DNA of 64,000 nucleotides from Homalodisca vitripennis (GCF_021130785.1 NC_060214.1:42763001-42827000), one strand, 5' to 3'; numbered from the stretch's first letter, positions 47,847-63,084 are shown. Notes: a model not told the origin generated them from the sequence alone. A program made the numbers and translations.

Positions 47847-50521
47847 TGTTTATTGTCATAATCCAGAGTTAGACACAATGAAGAATTATTACCAAATATT
47901 TTTCATTTTTGCTGTTTTTCTTGGGCAATTTACTGAGAGTTGAGCTAGGAACGTACGAAATATTTCTAAATTTTCAAACTGACATAATGTGACGCCAAAT
48001 TGCTGGTTAACTAGGGATTCAGTTACAAAAACATAAACTCTATTAGGAGGGCAGTTTCAGCGGTATGTATATCAGTAGTACTTTATTTAGTTTCATCTAC
48101 AGAAGTACCAAAATATATACAATGTTTGAATATAATTCTCAACACATATTGTTCATGCTATTTTGTTTTATTTTATCCCGTACTGTCTCAAACCACTTGT
48201 ATGAATAGCAATTTAAATTAAAATAAAGAGCATTCAATATCTTAAAAAATCGTAGCAACCCTCTCAATTAAATGGTTAGCCTAGAATAAGTGCTTAAATA
48301 TAACAAAAGTAGCTATTATGTGCGATCACGTAGAAACTGGAAAAATCTAAATAATTTATTCTCAGGATGTTTTACCAAAGCAATGGTATTGGTCTGCCAC
48401 TCGGGCAATTTTAATCCACTATTTATGAGTTATTCCCACAATTTTACAAATACATGAAAATGAATATAATTAAAACAATATATTCGTTTGGTATTTTGAG
48501 TAACCAAGTTTAGGTGTGGGTGTTTCGTACAGTAAATTATTAAACGCTAAGAGCCTTTCATCCCAGGAGAACGTCCTCCTGTAATGCCTCTCTGGCAAGC
48601 AAGGGACTTGATCTTCTTAGCAAGACTTCACACGCCACTCCTTACAATAAAGCCTTTGCCTCATGGCAATCAATTTGTAGCAATGAGAGGAAATCTATAA
48701 TAGAGGTAAATTTAAAAGATTTAACACCTCCTATTCTATATTTTTATTAAAAGATATAAACTTTTAAATTTGTTAATATACAAATTACTATCAAAAAGGG
48801 TGTATAGGATTTAAAAATAATATTACTAATCACCAATTCTTTTTTTCATTTGTTATTGCTACCAGGGTATGGGGGTTTTCTAATTATAAGGAATAATTTA
48901 GTAAGGGATTTTTAATTTCATAAATAAACAACTAACCTTCAAAAAAAATTTGTTGAGCCTTTAAGCAATTTTGGGTGGTAGTAACCTTTGTTCATTTTGT
49001 TCTTGTGATATCCTGTTGAATAACTGTAAAAAAGAACAATCATACAGAAAAGTATATTTCACCCCCTTCTCACAACCGACCAAACAAAAATTGTGGAACT
49101 CAAAGTAGTCAATACACAAATACGTCACTTTTTTCTTGAGTCATTAGCCAAAAATCTATTTCCCAAATGTATATTTTTAAAAGTATGTAAATTGTGCAAT
49201 ATTTAATTTCAATATTGAAGACACCTGAACTATTAAAGATACTGGAATACATTATATTAAGAAAGACTTTTAACTAAAAAAAGTGCTTTTAACATCCATG
49301 CCTTGAAAACCAACATACATTCTGTGTGTATCTGTGTACATACGAATACACGTGTTCGGATTGTAGAGAGAAAAACTGCGTTCTAGTATACAGTAGGGGA
49401 CACACTTAACGTTTCGCAAGACTTATACTAATATTTTTAACACAGCTAACTGGCATTATGTGCCTGGCTAACCCCATATGTACTCGTATTTTTAATAAGT
49501 CCATATGTGATTAGGATATACGGATTTTATTTATGTATGCAATTATCTCTTAAGGCAAGCTTTACATTGCTGTCAAACGTAATATATTCCTGCGAACATT
49601 TTGAGGATCAATGGTACTTTTAAGTACCACTAAATAGACTGTTAATATAAAGAATAATCATGGCTTCAAACTAACGAAAGACGCTATACGTACACCTTAG
49701 TATCATTTCAATACTTGAACAGATAGCCGCACCTTCTAGGCCAGCACTTATATAGTATTTCGAAATTATAAATCACGACTTAAGGTTTTTCAATAATTAA
49801 TAAATATGTATTTTCCTTTTTTAAGATTTTTACTAACGAAGAAAAGTTTTAAAGGATCTTAGTATCATTTGCCATTGCTAATATTACAAAATATCACAAC
49901 GATACAAGGATTGAACTAAATAATCTGGGTCAGATGTAAAGATAATTAGTTCATAAAACTTATAAAAATTAAGACAGTGAAAAGAGATTAAACATATTCG
50001 AAAACTGCATAGAGGTCAGGCAGGAGAAAATGAACCCAGGTGCTCACACAACACGAGCACAAGTCATAAGCATAAGAAGTAAAGAGTAATATTTCACGTC
50101 TCCCCAGAATGAGTGGGAAACATGGCTTCGAAACGTTTGTATTATGCACTTTGCAACTTGTCACGATTGCAAACGTTAAAATCCTAATTTGCATTTTAGG
50201 GGTGAAAAGTTTGACACTTTATTTTATTACTCTTTTGTTATAATAATATATCACCACTGAATTAAATATAATTAGCACAACAATAAATAGTACTTACAAG
50301 TAACCCTCCTACCTCCATGACAATGTTAATAGTTCAGCTTATTAATACGAACAAAATGTTAGTCTCTTTTTATTGTTTAAAACGTGGAGGTTATTGCTTA
50401 CGTATAACAAGTTTTATAAGTCTATTTCTTTAGCACAACAAGTATTTGGCAACTATTGTCCCCCATTTTTTAGATGGTGAGGCTAAAAACACTTTAGCTT
50501 TGATCATACGCAGTGACAGGG
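47845..50521. other. AT-rich DNA with a GC patch at 48549-48690
   Basis: The patch contains the hairpin CAGGAG/CTCCTG near 48566 and no open frame. It is probably a repeat remnant. The rest is featureless. Confidence 0.5.
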
Positions 50522-50719
50522 CACTTATACCTACACATGGTATTTCCTCTCTTAAAAGGGGATAACTGGATTATCAACTGTTCAAAACACTTATACCTAC
50601 ACATGGTATTTCCTCTCTTGAAAGGGGATAACTGGATTATCAACTGTTCAAAAACACTTATACCTACACATGGTATTTCCTCTCTTGAAAGGGGATAACT
50701 GGATTATCAACTGTTCAAA
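50522..50719. repeat. Tandem repeat, 3 copies of a 66-67 base unit
   Basis: Units start at 50522, 50588 and 50655. Units differ by one A/G change (CTCTTAAAAGG to CTCTTGAAAGG) and by the length of the A-run at the unit end. The unit includes ACTTATACCTACACATGG and GGGGATAACTGGATTATC. An open frame crosses two units and then shifts, so it is not a gene. Confidence 0.95.
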
Positions 50720-53354
50720 CAATGAGTAAAATCTTCAAGAAATAGAACATTGAAATAGTCTGATTAATATGAGACTACCATAGTACACAACACACCAGTG
50801 TGTCACGATCTCAAAAGAAATTTACCAAATTACAGTCATTTGTCCAACCACACAACACAGACTTGGAAAGAAGACATATTCAATTACGCAGTTGTAACAT
50901 TAAGTTCAAACAGTGAGGCAGTAGTTATTCTGTGATATTTCGCAAATGCATTTTTAAATGCCTATGTCTTTAGACAATATTCGAAATTTGGGATTTGATA
51001 TGAAATGGTCTAATAAGTTATATATTATTAGCAAAAACAAGGTAATTATTTAATTTTGAAAAATTTCTGTTTCAATTTTTAATTGAAATGAATTGTATTA
51101 AAGAAACTGCTGTAAAAATAACATGATAATGTATATGAGATAGGAAGATAGGGCTATCCATCATGCTGGATTGGTTATTTCAATTGATTTTTATATTTAT
51201 TGATGCATTCTCTTAGTTATACTACATAGAAAAAATATATAAAAAACGTAAATAATATTAACAAACTCAATAGAAACAATAGGCACGAAATTATCATTCA
51301 AAACTTTTACTGCAGCATAAAGTGAGAATTCTGTTGAGTTATAAGCCACTTCGAACGGTTTATTATTCATTTTTAATTATTTCTCGCTGTATTTCCATTC
51401 CCCAACTGTTTATTGCTATATATTTGATGAGTTCGTAAAGTTGTATTATGTCAATATCCAAATATATCTTTAGCTCTAATGCACTGAGTGTACTATAATT
51501 CCCGGTGGAACAAATTGCAATCCTGTGTAATCCTGTAAAGTTGTTATCTTTAAATGGTATACATATTATTATTTTATTATGTATTTAGTTCAAAGAAACC
51601 TAAGTCCCACCATTGGCATGTATATTATGATCACAATTCAACGTTATATTTAGCAGGTTAGAACAGCTAAAATTACAGTCATTGCTGTAACTCACAAGTA
51701 ATGCTATCACATTATAAAGGGTTTGATATCGTTTGGTACACAGTATATTAAAACGATTATTCACTTTATTTATCAACCAATTTCTTTTTAAATTTCTCAA
51801 CTCGGTTCAGACATTTATAATTAAATTGTCTCCATAAAATATATTAACCGCAACTTTATACTATATTACATGGAAATATTGAGATATTTCCGTTTATAAT
51901 TTATAATTACCCACCGTTTTGAAAGATAGCTTGTAATGAATTAGTATATTCTCTGATATAGGTGTTGGGGTTATAAAGCTCTATATAAAAGTTCAGATTA
52001 TACAGCAAGCCGCTTTCAAATTTAAAAAAGTTAAGTTAAAAAACAAAATGGTTTCTGTTTGGATTTATAATGAGTTTTAAACGTTTAAATATTAGTTTGG
52101 TTTTGTTTTCAATCCAGGGGAAATTCTTGAAAATGTCGATGGAGATGTTTTAAACATTCTGTTAGTTAATTACCTAATTATTATTTTATAACATTACAAT
52201 AAAACGATAACTTGAACAGTTATGTTTCGAGGGGGCATGCTCATTATGAGCAACTTTAATGGATTCAAGAGCAGAGTTTATTTCTAGTCTTTTCATTCAC
52301 TGTAATGATTTTGTATAAAGCATAGTTACTTGCTATTCGAATTTATACCCTACTTCAAAGTTATAGTTACTATTTCCAACTCTGCACTATTTCTATCATC
52401 GTGGTAGATTGAAATGGGAGGAAAACCCTCAAACTGTATTCAAGTACTACTATAGTGCAAGACATTTCATTAAAGACTATTTTTTATGCAAATTAACTCT
52501 TCTTTAATGCACTTAGGTAAAATATTTTGTCTTTTTAAGTACACAAGAGTATAGATAATTTTGTTATAAGGTATTAACCTTTCTTACTACAGTATCTTGT
52601 ATTTATTACTAAAATGTTAAGCCAAACGGCCAAACATGCATTATGTCTTGTACTATAGGGTAAATTTCAATACCAAAACTGAATAGTGACCAAAAAGGAA
52701 TTAATTAATGTACCTCGCTTTATATGAGGTGATTTAGTATTAAATCCTAACACAATAATATAATCTAATATCATTTTTATCCCATACAATAATTGTACAA
52801 TTGTATCAGGAGGAGACAGCCATCAGCGCTTTATCAACTAACAAATACATTAAACTGAAATGTATCTTGTCTCGTGCCAGAAGCCCCAATATTGGTTTCG
52901 AATACATAAACATGATCTGTGGTACGCAATTAGTTGTATTGCAATAAATACTTCCTGAATTAGATTACGGCTATCCTTAATCAAAAATCACAAACACGAT
53001 ATATAGATAGATGACCTTTTGGTCATCGTAATACATAGACGATCTTAAATTTCACATTCAAAAGTTTAAAAACTTTTTCCTTCACGATTATTTAAATTGA
53101 ATTAGCCTAATTTCAAAACAAGGAACATCACGTGCAATGATTGGGCATGTCACTCCATGGGAAATTTCTAAGCTTGACTGTAAATTGTTCTTATGAGTAA
53201 CCATGATTATGGAAAACAGAAAATTGTAGAATAAGCAAATTCTTAACAGTATTAAATACTATAATATAACAATTTTATCACGAAATATTTAATAGATGTA
53301 TAGTATGAATTTCATTACATTATATCGAGTCCTTCAACAATTCCTTATATTAGT
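50720..53354. other. AT-rich non-coding DNA
   Basis: No gene or repeat recognised. A short moderately GC segment at 52800-52900 has no motif. Confidence 0.6.
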
Positions 53355-53696
<342 letters not shown>

Positions 53697-56600
53697 GACT
53701 ATAGACTATTAGAATCCGTATTAGAAAGACTTGCTTGAGGCTCTGCACTTGAAGGTTGATATTAATAGTAATTAATTCATTGGTATTGTTTAAGTAAAGA
53801 CAATAGAAATAAATACCTGTCTAAGGCAAAATACTATTTTTAAGAAAGAAACTTTGGATCGTTACACTGAGCTCGTTTGGTTACTATATCCTTTTTCGCG
53901 AGGAATTTGACTCACTAACAATCCTAGAAAGGTATGGGTCAGAATCTTAGGTCTGAAAAATATATGCCACCCTGGTAGAGATCAGAACCTTTTCTTTAAA
54001 TCAAACTTTACCGGTTCCTTTTACTTGGTAAAAACTTTACCTGATGAGTCAAAACACAGACATGGATATATGAGAAGTGAAGCAGCTAGCATATTAGATG
54101 ACACTTTAAGGTTATAACACGCTTCATGAATGATTGAAATCATATAGGAATAATAAAACAGGCCACATTCCGTATTGAATTGTATAAACCTCACTCTTAA
54201 GGTATGTTTTTGTATTTAATGTTTCTGATATTACAAATGATTAAATCAGTATTTAGTTTAAATTCCTCTCATATATTTTTATCAAGTAAATAATCATTTT
54301 AAATGAAATATCCGTGGTGATGTGTTTTAAATTAATACTTCCTTATTTCAAACATTCTAAACTATTGAATATGTCAATGAAAAAAGTGTAATGATATTTT
54401 TACGTATACTATGTTGCAGTATTACCATACAATCGTGTAAAGGTACACATTTGTGATTGCAGTCACCTCTATAAATGTAATCATTATTAAAATACAAAAT
54501 GTAATCTACATAAGTTATAAATCTTAAACATTCTTATAGGTCATTTGAAATTTTCTTAGTTTTTACACAACATATAACCTATATCACTAATGGTCACATA
54601 TAAGTTTTAAATAAATGTAAAGATAAGTTAGTATTTACGATATAGGAAGCATTTCTAAATTAAGCTCTTTATTTTTACATTTGAGAGTACTAACTTGAAT
54701 AAAAGTTGAAATTAAAGCAATAATATTTCTACTCAATACATGCCAAGTTATAAAACCAATCGTTAAAGCATACAAAGTGGTAATAGGAATTAACGTACCA
54801 TATCCTTATACCTTTGTGTTGATGTAGAATTAAATTAATTTGACGGTGTGTGATAACAATATTATCTAACATACAGTTTATTATTTACCTAGTTTAGCGA
54901 TTGTAGGTCTGCTAGTATAGCACTCCCTTAAGCTATAATTTCCTCATAAATGCAGTGTAATATGCACAAAGCGTGTGATATGCTAATTAGGGCATGATTA
55001 AAGTCACTAATGAGAAAGCCGAATGAAAAGTCATAACTCTAGGATAATAAAATATTTTTACCGTCTAGTATCATAAACCATAATTTAGCCTTTCTGTGAG
55101 AAATATAGGGATATCAACTCAATTGAAGTAAAATATTATAAATATAAATAAAAAAATATATATATAAAAAACCCCATTGATCTCTACTCACGAAATAAAA
55201 TTTTTCCCATGAGCTAAGCCCCTAACTGGGATGGATATAAATATAAGTATTCGGATTTTCAAGAGGAAAAATGTCAAATTAAAAGGATATTTACTTACAA
55301 TGTGTGCCTTATAGTGTCTTCATACTCACAGTGAGACAAAATTTTTTTTAGTTTTTTCGCTGCTCGTCGAGCGGTTAGGCTTCACTAAACACAGCCAATT
55401 ATTAATGTTATGATCTAAATTTTAAAAGTAAGTAGCTGCATTGCTAGAGATAGACATTTAGTGTTCTCTCGTTATAACCATGGAATCTTTAACTAATTGT
55501 TATTGTTGTATTTAAATACTCGTATATGTTTAAAACAAATTATATCACAAATCCTGACACAAATACCAACACAAATTAAAATTTTACCAGCCCCTCGTGT
55601 GATGGGATTTGTTAATGATTAGCTAATTAAAGAAGTTAGCATTCATTATACATTTATAAATCACATAAATTTATATTAATTGCTTTGCTTCGGTAACATT
55701 TGTTTTAATCACTCTAAGAATATATAAATTAGACAATGTTTTATAGTTAAATGTTATTTAAATCTCTTACTCATGCTTATGATTCAACGATACATTTAAC
55801 AAACCTAATGTGAACTATGATAGTTGACTATGGAACCGGAAAGTGGGTAGCTATTTGTATTTACTGTGTGAAACACAATGTTTTTCTGCACATTTACAAT
55901 TAATAAGGTATAATATATTTTATTAATCGGACAAAAATTGAACGCAAATACAGTCCCAAAAATACCTTAGTCCACCATGAGATAGCATTTTTGGAAGTAA
56001 GCAGATTGTATTTCCTGAAGTATTCAAAAGATCAATTGTGTGTATAGCTTGTTCCGCCGAGACTGGCACAAGTACGACTCAGAGTTTTATTTATAGTTAA
56101 ATAAAACTATAAATATATAGTTTTTTTATTTCTTTTTAATGGGAATACGCCAATTGTACTATTATGTGTGAAATATAATTGATTCATACCAAATATGCTT
56201 CATCACAAAGCAAACCTTAAATACGGACCAATGATAATTTAGTTTAGGTTTTGAAACTCTCAATAATTAAAGCGTAAATAATATGTTCTATACACATACA
56301 TCCATCTGATTTGCAATTATTATAGGGCTTCATAATGTTACATTATCATATGTCCTTTCACTAAAAGAACTGCAAACTTACTATTAATCCAATGTGGAAT
56401 AAAATAGTTCAATGTTGTTACTGAACTCGTTCGAGTTATTCATTTACGTATTATGGAATCTTGCAGAGAATTTTGTATATTTCTTTTTTACTTATAAACC
56501 ACTGTTCCACACTCCAACTTCAAACCCTAAAAATTTTTCTCAAGTAGATCAGGAGACCGTTATATCTTCCAGTGACAATTTGCCTCTTTTATTCGATTAA

Positions 56601-59600
56601 GTAATACAACATTAAAATGTATTTACAATTTGTTCAAGTCCTGTTGCCAAAGGTCTCTAATACTGATATATCTAAAAAATAAGTAACAGTGATAACGGAC
56701 CACCAATTACATTGCAGTAACCAAGAAAAAAAAACCACTGCAAAAAATTCTAATTTTGTCCAATGTTCTTTAAAATTTAAATATATTCTTAGTTACCACT
56801 TAAATGCATCCACTGAAAACAATAACAAGCATGGTAGCGCAGTCAATATAACGTCGTAGGTTATCCGCAAAAAACAAGGAATATTCAAGGATTATTCCAT
56901 GAATATTCAAGGTTAGGAGAGTTGTAGCAATCAACTTTCATGTCGGCATAAAATATATTTTAATAAGTTATGCCTCAGAAAATATTAACAAGTAAATACC
57001 CACTATATGTACCGATATGAGATTTTATTTGAGTGGCTACTTAAACTCCAACTGTGAGATTTTGTAAAGTTCCCGTTACGTTCCATTTGATCAAAACAAA
57101 TCAAACGAAAGTTGCTACAATGTTGCTTTTTATTAATGTGTCAAATTATATAAATTAGTTCCAAATAGTTCAAATATAACTATTATAAAGATGAAATTAA
57201 TCTAAACAAGTAACAAGACGTATACTACATGAACATTTTGTTTCTTCTAACAGCCTTTATTTTTACTGAATTACTTTTTATGTATCTAAAACCAATTATT
57301 CAATAATTGCGTAAAATTCTCTATAACAAAAACTCCTGAATTAGTTACAAGCAAGGAGAAGTATTTAACGTAATTCGGAAAGAAATGTTGTACTTCCCAA
57401 AAGTCACTCACGGAACTTTTCACACACACGGAACAGACTGATATAAGATTCGCGCAATGATACAAAAAAATCGGTGGATATCGTGAAGCGCTGATTTAAA
57501 TATTCCCCCTTCTACCAATAATTATCTATGTAATTTCTGAACAAAACCATTGGCCTAGTACGTTTCCAACGAATATCCAACTTTCCTGATCTTAATCTAC
57601 TATAACCCTGTAATAGTTTTTAAAAAAGAGCTGGCACAGCAAAGGCTCAATTCAGAACCTACCAACTGTCCTCAAGTAACATATGCAGATTTTCTTAAAA
57701 AGTACTTTTCAATATCATTTCCTAACGTCTTACAATATAATTAATGAAAAAACTCCATTTTTATTATTAAATTAAATTTACAAAACTGTTAAAGTTTAAA
57801 CTAATTTTGCCCAAAATACTACAAGCGGTAAATTTATCCAATTATTAATATATATAATTAATTTATACAATCAATTAATTTAGCTAAGACGAGGATTTGT
57901 GGAACAGAATCGATTAATGAATTCTCATAAAATTTAATTTTTGTAAAAACAAAGCATACAAAGAGTATTCGATAAATAACAGCTTTTTGGATTGGTACTA
58001 AAGGAGTTGGGAGGGTTGCATAATTGTGTTTGGAGTGAGTGAGAGGTAAACAGAACAACACCATTAGCAATACTTTACAATTTATGTGAGCTTTAAACGG
58101 TTATCTGTGTATTCCAAAATTCCTTACACTTTTTTTATTTTACTTATTAATTCTAAAGGAGGAATAACTTAATTAAATTATGTCTCAACAACATATAAAG
58201 CTAGCTTAAAATTGAAATATAACGTAAAAGAAAATTGCAATACACGTTTGAAACATAGGCTACTACTCTTAAGAAAATTCTTATCCTTTAAAGTTGCTAC
58301 TCTTCATATAATTACTTGCCTCCTTACCTTACGTTTAAACAGCCATGTGAGTCACAACCTCATCAAATCTATCAGTGCCTACAGATATGCATCGCTGGTC
58401 AAAAAATTTATATTGCCCCATATAAGTTATTAATCCATGTTTATTGACACAAAGCTACACATAAATTGATAATTATTCTACTGCAATAATATAATAGATC
58501 TGAATTATGTAATTTCGTATTTTATATTTTATTTCAACTGTACTGTGGATTGACAGTAAAATCAATCCTTAGAGTATTTTGATTGGTACATACTATTTTT
58601 TAATATTTGTTAACAAAATTATTTAATCTACTTGGACCGTGGTCGTATACATAAACTGTTTACCACAAACTGTTAGATCTACGAGTATACGAAAAGCACA
58701 ATGTACAAGTACATTTAGATTCATGTAGTAAATAGTTAGTAGTAGGTTATACACTTTTATGTTATAGGTGCTTGCTTACCTAGCATAAACTCATTACCTT
58801 CATTAAATTTAAAATCTAGTACTTATTTTTCCCTTTTAACCCAATTTAGCATTAATCATTTTAGTACGAGATAAGTACAAGAACTCAGAACATTTAGTGA
58901 ATTGTTTAACTCAACCTGTATACAGCCGATTGTGTCAAATACAACAAAATGTAATTTGCTTCACATGAATATTTAATAACGTAAAGAACTTCTTCAGAGA
59001 GAGAAAGCCCATCCTACACTTCACATCATGTTTCCTACGTATTAAAATTTATTCTCCTAAAAGAGTTGCCAAGTACAACGTATTCATTTCCCGATTCCTT
59101 GGAAATTGTGGCAATATCATCCATAGTTGTGGTCCTACTCATTGTCTGTCGATAAAGCGGGGAAAAACATTTTCTTCTTGAGCTGCTAAAACGGGAAAAA
59201 AGTATTACGCCATCCTATCCATATTCTATTTGTTACAATGCTACTGAAAATGTTATAACTACCCATAATCCTTACTATATAAAATTAATATTTCACTATA
59301 AATAATTAAGTATTAATTGTATTCATTAAATTGGTTTTTATCTTAATAAACCGTTACTCAAATCTGATGTTCAATACTGTAAAATGTTATTGATATAACC
59401 GATCTGTTTAAAAAAATGTGCTTGTCGATTTACTTCTATAATATTTGCTATGGAATGATTAAAGCTGATATCAGTGCTCTTCTGCAATTGTCACTTTATC
59501 TTTGAGATTCTTATCTGTTTGGAGTTATGATGAGGGGATATACCTGGATTTCCAACATTCAAAAAATCATGATCTAAAAATATTGCTATATTTGGAAATA

Positions 59601-60755
59601 TGACTCACCACTAATTTAACAACAGTTGTAGATAAACAAATAAGTAATGAGACATTCTGACGATGGTGTCAATCTACATCATTAAAAAGCGATTCGTCTC
59701 TATATTAAACGAAATACATTGAACCTTAACACGTCACAGGATCACAAGTAACGAGAAAATATCATTTGTTGAAGCCATGATTTTAATTAACTCAAAATAA
59801 GGCCTTTAGGACTGGTATCCCCACCACCCCTGTTAACAGAAGACAGCACCGCTGATTGTTGAATAAAATACACTTCTAGTTTAATATTTTACTGTTTTTA
59901 AACTTGTTTGCTAACTCTTTTGTTCTTTATAATTCTGTTTTAGATTATCGTGAATAAAAATGTCTGTACTTTTTTCTAACGAAGAGGACCACAAGACCTT
60001 ATTAAAAATTTCATAAGGCCTCTGTATTACTGAGATATTACATGTTTTTTTTTTTCACCTCTTACCAGTTTTAAAAAAGTATTTAATCTGTATATGATTG
60101 GTTCAACAGTTACTATCGTTATAAGGAAAATGTTAGTAGATGCAATAATTGTAATAAAGATTGTTCCAACATTCTTCACTCAAAAGCACTTTTAGCAGGC
60201 TTATAAAGTAATGAACACCAATACCATTTGTAAGAATACATCCTTATTTGGAAGACGCTATTACGAGTAATTCCTTACGTAGGCTTTCCTTCATAAATTG
60301 ACACTTAACTAGAACCAACACGGTGTGAATTTACTCTTGGGTATCACAAACCATCAGGCTGGAAAGAAGTAGAGACACTCAATTTCTCGTTTTCTATCTC
60401 ATAGCTTTGCAGAAGATTTGCAATAAGGCGCCAGGGACAAACATAACATACATATTTTAACAGCATAGTTAATGCACTGACCTTCAGTTACTTTTAATGA
60501 CGTTATGAAGAAACGCTTGGGAGTTTTTATTAATAATTCTAACAAATAATTTTTTATATCTTCGTTATTGGATACCATTACAAATTTATTTTTTTATTTC
60601 CTACAGAAATACGCTCCATTTTTACATTCAAGATCCATATTAACTTATAACAAATTAACCTAAACAAGAATGTCTATAACAGAACATGTGAAAGGCTGAA
60701 AAATGATGTTAACATAATACACTATGGCAAGGCGTGATATATAAAAAGAATATAA
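53697..60755. other. Seven kilobases of AT-rich non-coding DNA
   Basis: I read this stretch on both strands and found only chance open frames (all below 80 codons), no conserved protein motifs, no tandem arrays and no RNA genes. Confidence 0.6.
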
Positions 60756-60798
60756 CACGCACATACATAGACATATATACATACACACATACACATAT

Positions 60799-60863
<65 letters not shown>
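60756..60863. repeat. (CA)n/(TA)n compound microsatellite
   Basis: CATACATAGACATATA-like degenerate CA repeats pass into pure CA and then 48 bases of AT. Confidence 0.95.
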
Positions 60864-60866
<3 letters not shown>

Positions 60867-61111
60867 GTTTTAAAACTGTAACAATACCAACATGTAAACC
60901 GCAACAATAAATACACTATAACAATAGAAATAACATAATAAAATATAACATAATATAACAAAAATATTTATAACAATGTTTCAAAAACAGCAACAGTAAA
61001 TATAACAATAGTGACAAGATAATCTATGGCGTACAATAACAGAGAATATGAATAATTATATGTAGACAAATGAGGATAATGAATGATTCAATATCGTGCT
61101 ATATTTATACA

Positions 61112-61500
61112 GGGTGTTTGAAAAGTATGGGTACGGCTTAATATTTTAAAAACCATAGGAGATAACAGCTATAAAGTTTGCACAGTGTCATATGGCTATG
61201 TAAACTATTTTTCCTTGCTATTACCATGACATTCCAACCGTGGGGGGACGGCTCACAGAGGAAAACATGGAAATCTTAAATTGAAGCATGGGTCGAGTGA
61301 TACCTCATTTAAAAGAGCTCACTGAGTAGAGTTGAATGCCACAAACCACATCTTTAAAGGTTTATCCAATCAGAAATGGCGGGTTGTTTTAGGTACACAT
61401 TGTGAAGTACATTATGCGCTGCCATTTCTGACTGGATCGTCGTATTCCGATGCGGTTGGCGGCGTTTCACTCTACTAACCAATGTGTTTTCACTGACTTT
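61112..61500 (+). mobile_element. End of a DNA transposon (probably mariner/Tc-like)
   Basis: ACAGGGTGTTTGAAAAGTAT preceded by TAT is a typical terminus of insect mariner/Tc-like elements, which target TA. It is followed by GC-richer sequence including CGTGGGGGGACGGCTCACAG. An inverted pair lies at 61366-61383 and 61419-61436 (CCAATCAGAAATGGC against GCCATTTCTGACTGG). No transposase motif was found in this segment and no second terminus in the window. Confidence 0.45.
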
Positions 61501-61854
61501 TTTAATTAGCAAATTATGTCATAAATTTATAAACAAAATAAATAAAACTAAAAAACATCGGTATTTATTGTGTTTTTACTCTGTATTTTACTCTGTATTA
61601 GTACACACTTTCTCGTAACCCTCCGATCTTGAGACGGCTGGAGAAGGAAATAGGGAAGAGATCTAAATAAGGGTGATCTAGTCTGGTATGAACTTGGCTC
61701 CCTGATGGAGGAATTTTCTAGCTCTGGGGTGTGATAATTTAATTTTCCTATCCATAATATTTATTAAATTATAAATGTGTTTTGAGTATATTGTATAAAT
61801 ATTTTTCATTATATTAAATATAACTATAACTTTGTTGTTAGTGATTGAATCAGA

Positions 61855-62438
61855 CTATGCCAGCTGGATTCCTGAAAATGCATATTTTAAGGGCAACCGT
61901 CTCACTGATGAAGTGGTATGAATTGGCTCAAAGGAAAGATTGATTATTCTTTACCCAACTTGTGGTATTCTTGCCACAGTTAACTGTTTTCAAACCTATT
62001 AGGAAATGGTTCAGAGATAAGCACCGCCATCTATGGCAGAGTTTCTCTGCCTAATCATTTAGAAAACATTCATTCCAGGCACGAACGTTGAATGCACGAA
62101 CTAGCTAATGAAGCTAAACAAATGTATTTTGACATAATTTCAAATTTCATGTATTACTGGGCACAGTAATTTCAGAAAACACTTGCACACATTAATACCC
62201 ACAACTAAAGATCCTAGGTATAGACTATGTAATAAGTCAGAGGACACTGCTAAACACATTGTGTTGAGATTATTACACATTAATTAACATATAATTTTGC
62301 TGTCATTATGATTGTGAGAGGCATGAGGTTGGTAGAACTCAATTTAGACTCTCACAACCCGCTGACAAATCCATGGTTAACATTTGGCAGAAACTCTTGG
62401 ATGTTATTGAAGATACAGGGGCTAGGCTAAACCTATAA
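61855..62438 (+). pseudogene. Non-LTR retrotransposon RNase H and C-terminal region, frameshifted
   Basis: This is the tail of an insect non-LTR element that carries RNase H after RT (LOA/Jockey-like). SWIPENAYFKGNRLTDEVV (61862 on, frame 2) corresponds to the W-P-H-GNE-AD region of RNase H; the usual His is now Asn and an in-frame TGA follows. PIRKWFRDKHRHLWQ (61995 on) is in frame 0. GHSNFRKHLHTL and the Cys/His knuckle RLCNKSEDTAKHIV (62159-62260) are back in frame 2. ERHEVGRTQ and DKSMVNIWQKLLDVIED, to the stop at 62436-62438, are in frame 0 again. Several frameshifts and stops make it dead. Exact clade is uncertain. Confidence 0.75.
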
Positions 62439-62590
62439 GCAGAACTTGGCGTGAGTGATTACTTTTAGATGGCTAGTTAGGAACTAAAATTCCTTGTTAT
62501 ATCTCCTGTTAATCTTATGTAATGGATGCATATGCGGCATGAGAACAAATTTTTATTTGTAGAAATAAAGTTTTATCTAATGTTTAAAGT
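62439..62590 (+). mobile_element. 3' UTR of the non-LTR relic
   Basis: About 130 bases after the stop there is an AATAAA polyadenylation signal (62564-62569). AT-rich host-like sequence follows; no clean A-tail remains. Confidence 0.45.
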
Positions 62591-63084
62591 TTACTATTAA
62601 ATCTTTCTTATGATATCTTACAGTTAGTTAGCATTTAAATTTTCCTATATAAAACGTTAAAATTTCATATTGTTGTACTTAGTTTTTTATAAAATGTATT
62701 TATTTTGAGTTGCCATCATGGGTGATAAGGAGTACGCGCCACTTTATGTATCTCATAAAATGCTAAGCTAAGGATGCATGTAAATTTGCAAGTTTATAGG
62801 TAATTCTATTTTATCCAGCCAGGTAATGTCTTGTAAACGCTCTGATGATCAGACAGATCCATATGGAACCATAATTTTTTTATATCACCCGGCAGAAAAA
62901 CTATTATGCCAACACATCTCTCTGGAAATATCTTTCGAGTAGAGAGAGACTTTGATACTTGTTAATACTTTTATCCACAGACATCTATGTTACTCTAGAG
63001 AAAGGGTAGATATAATTAACGTGAATCTCCACGTCCAGCTGGCAGTTTCCTGTACTTAACTAATGTGTACAAAATAGTTCATTC
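62591..63084. other. AT-rich non-coding DNA
   Basis: No gene or repeat recognised. Confidence 0.55.

Noticed and set aside
50522..50719. CRISPR-like array or repeat protein gene
   Set aside because: The three units are contiguous with no spacers, and the open frame shifts at the third unit.
54041..54048. CTGATGAG as a hammerhead core
   Set aside because: No inner stem and no GAAA at the required place; no outer stem.
60722..60961. Minus-strand open frame with Ile-Tyr repeats
   Set aside because: Crosses the (TA)n/(CA)n microsatellite; no conserved motif.
61905..61911. CTGATGA as another hammerhead core
   Set aside because: It lies inside the RNase H reading frame (Thr-Asp-Glu) and no stem II followed by GAAA is present.
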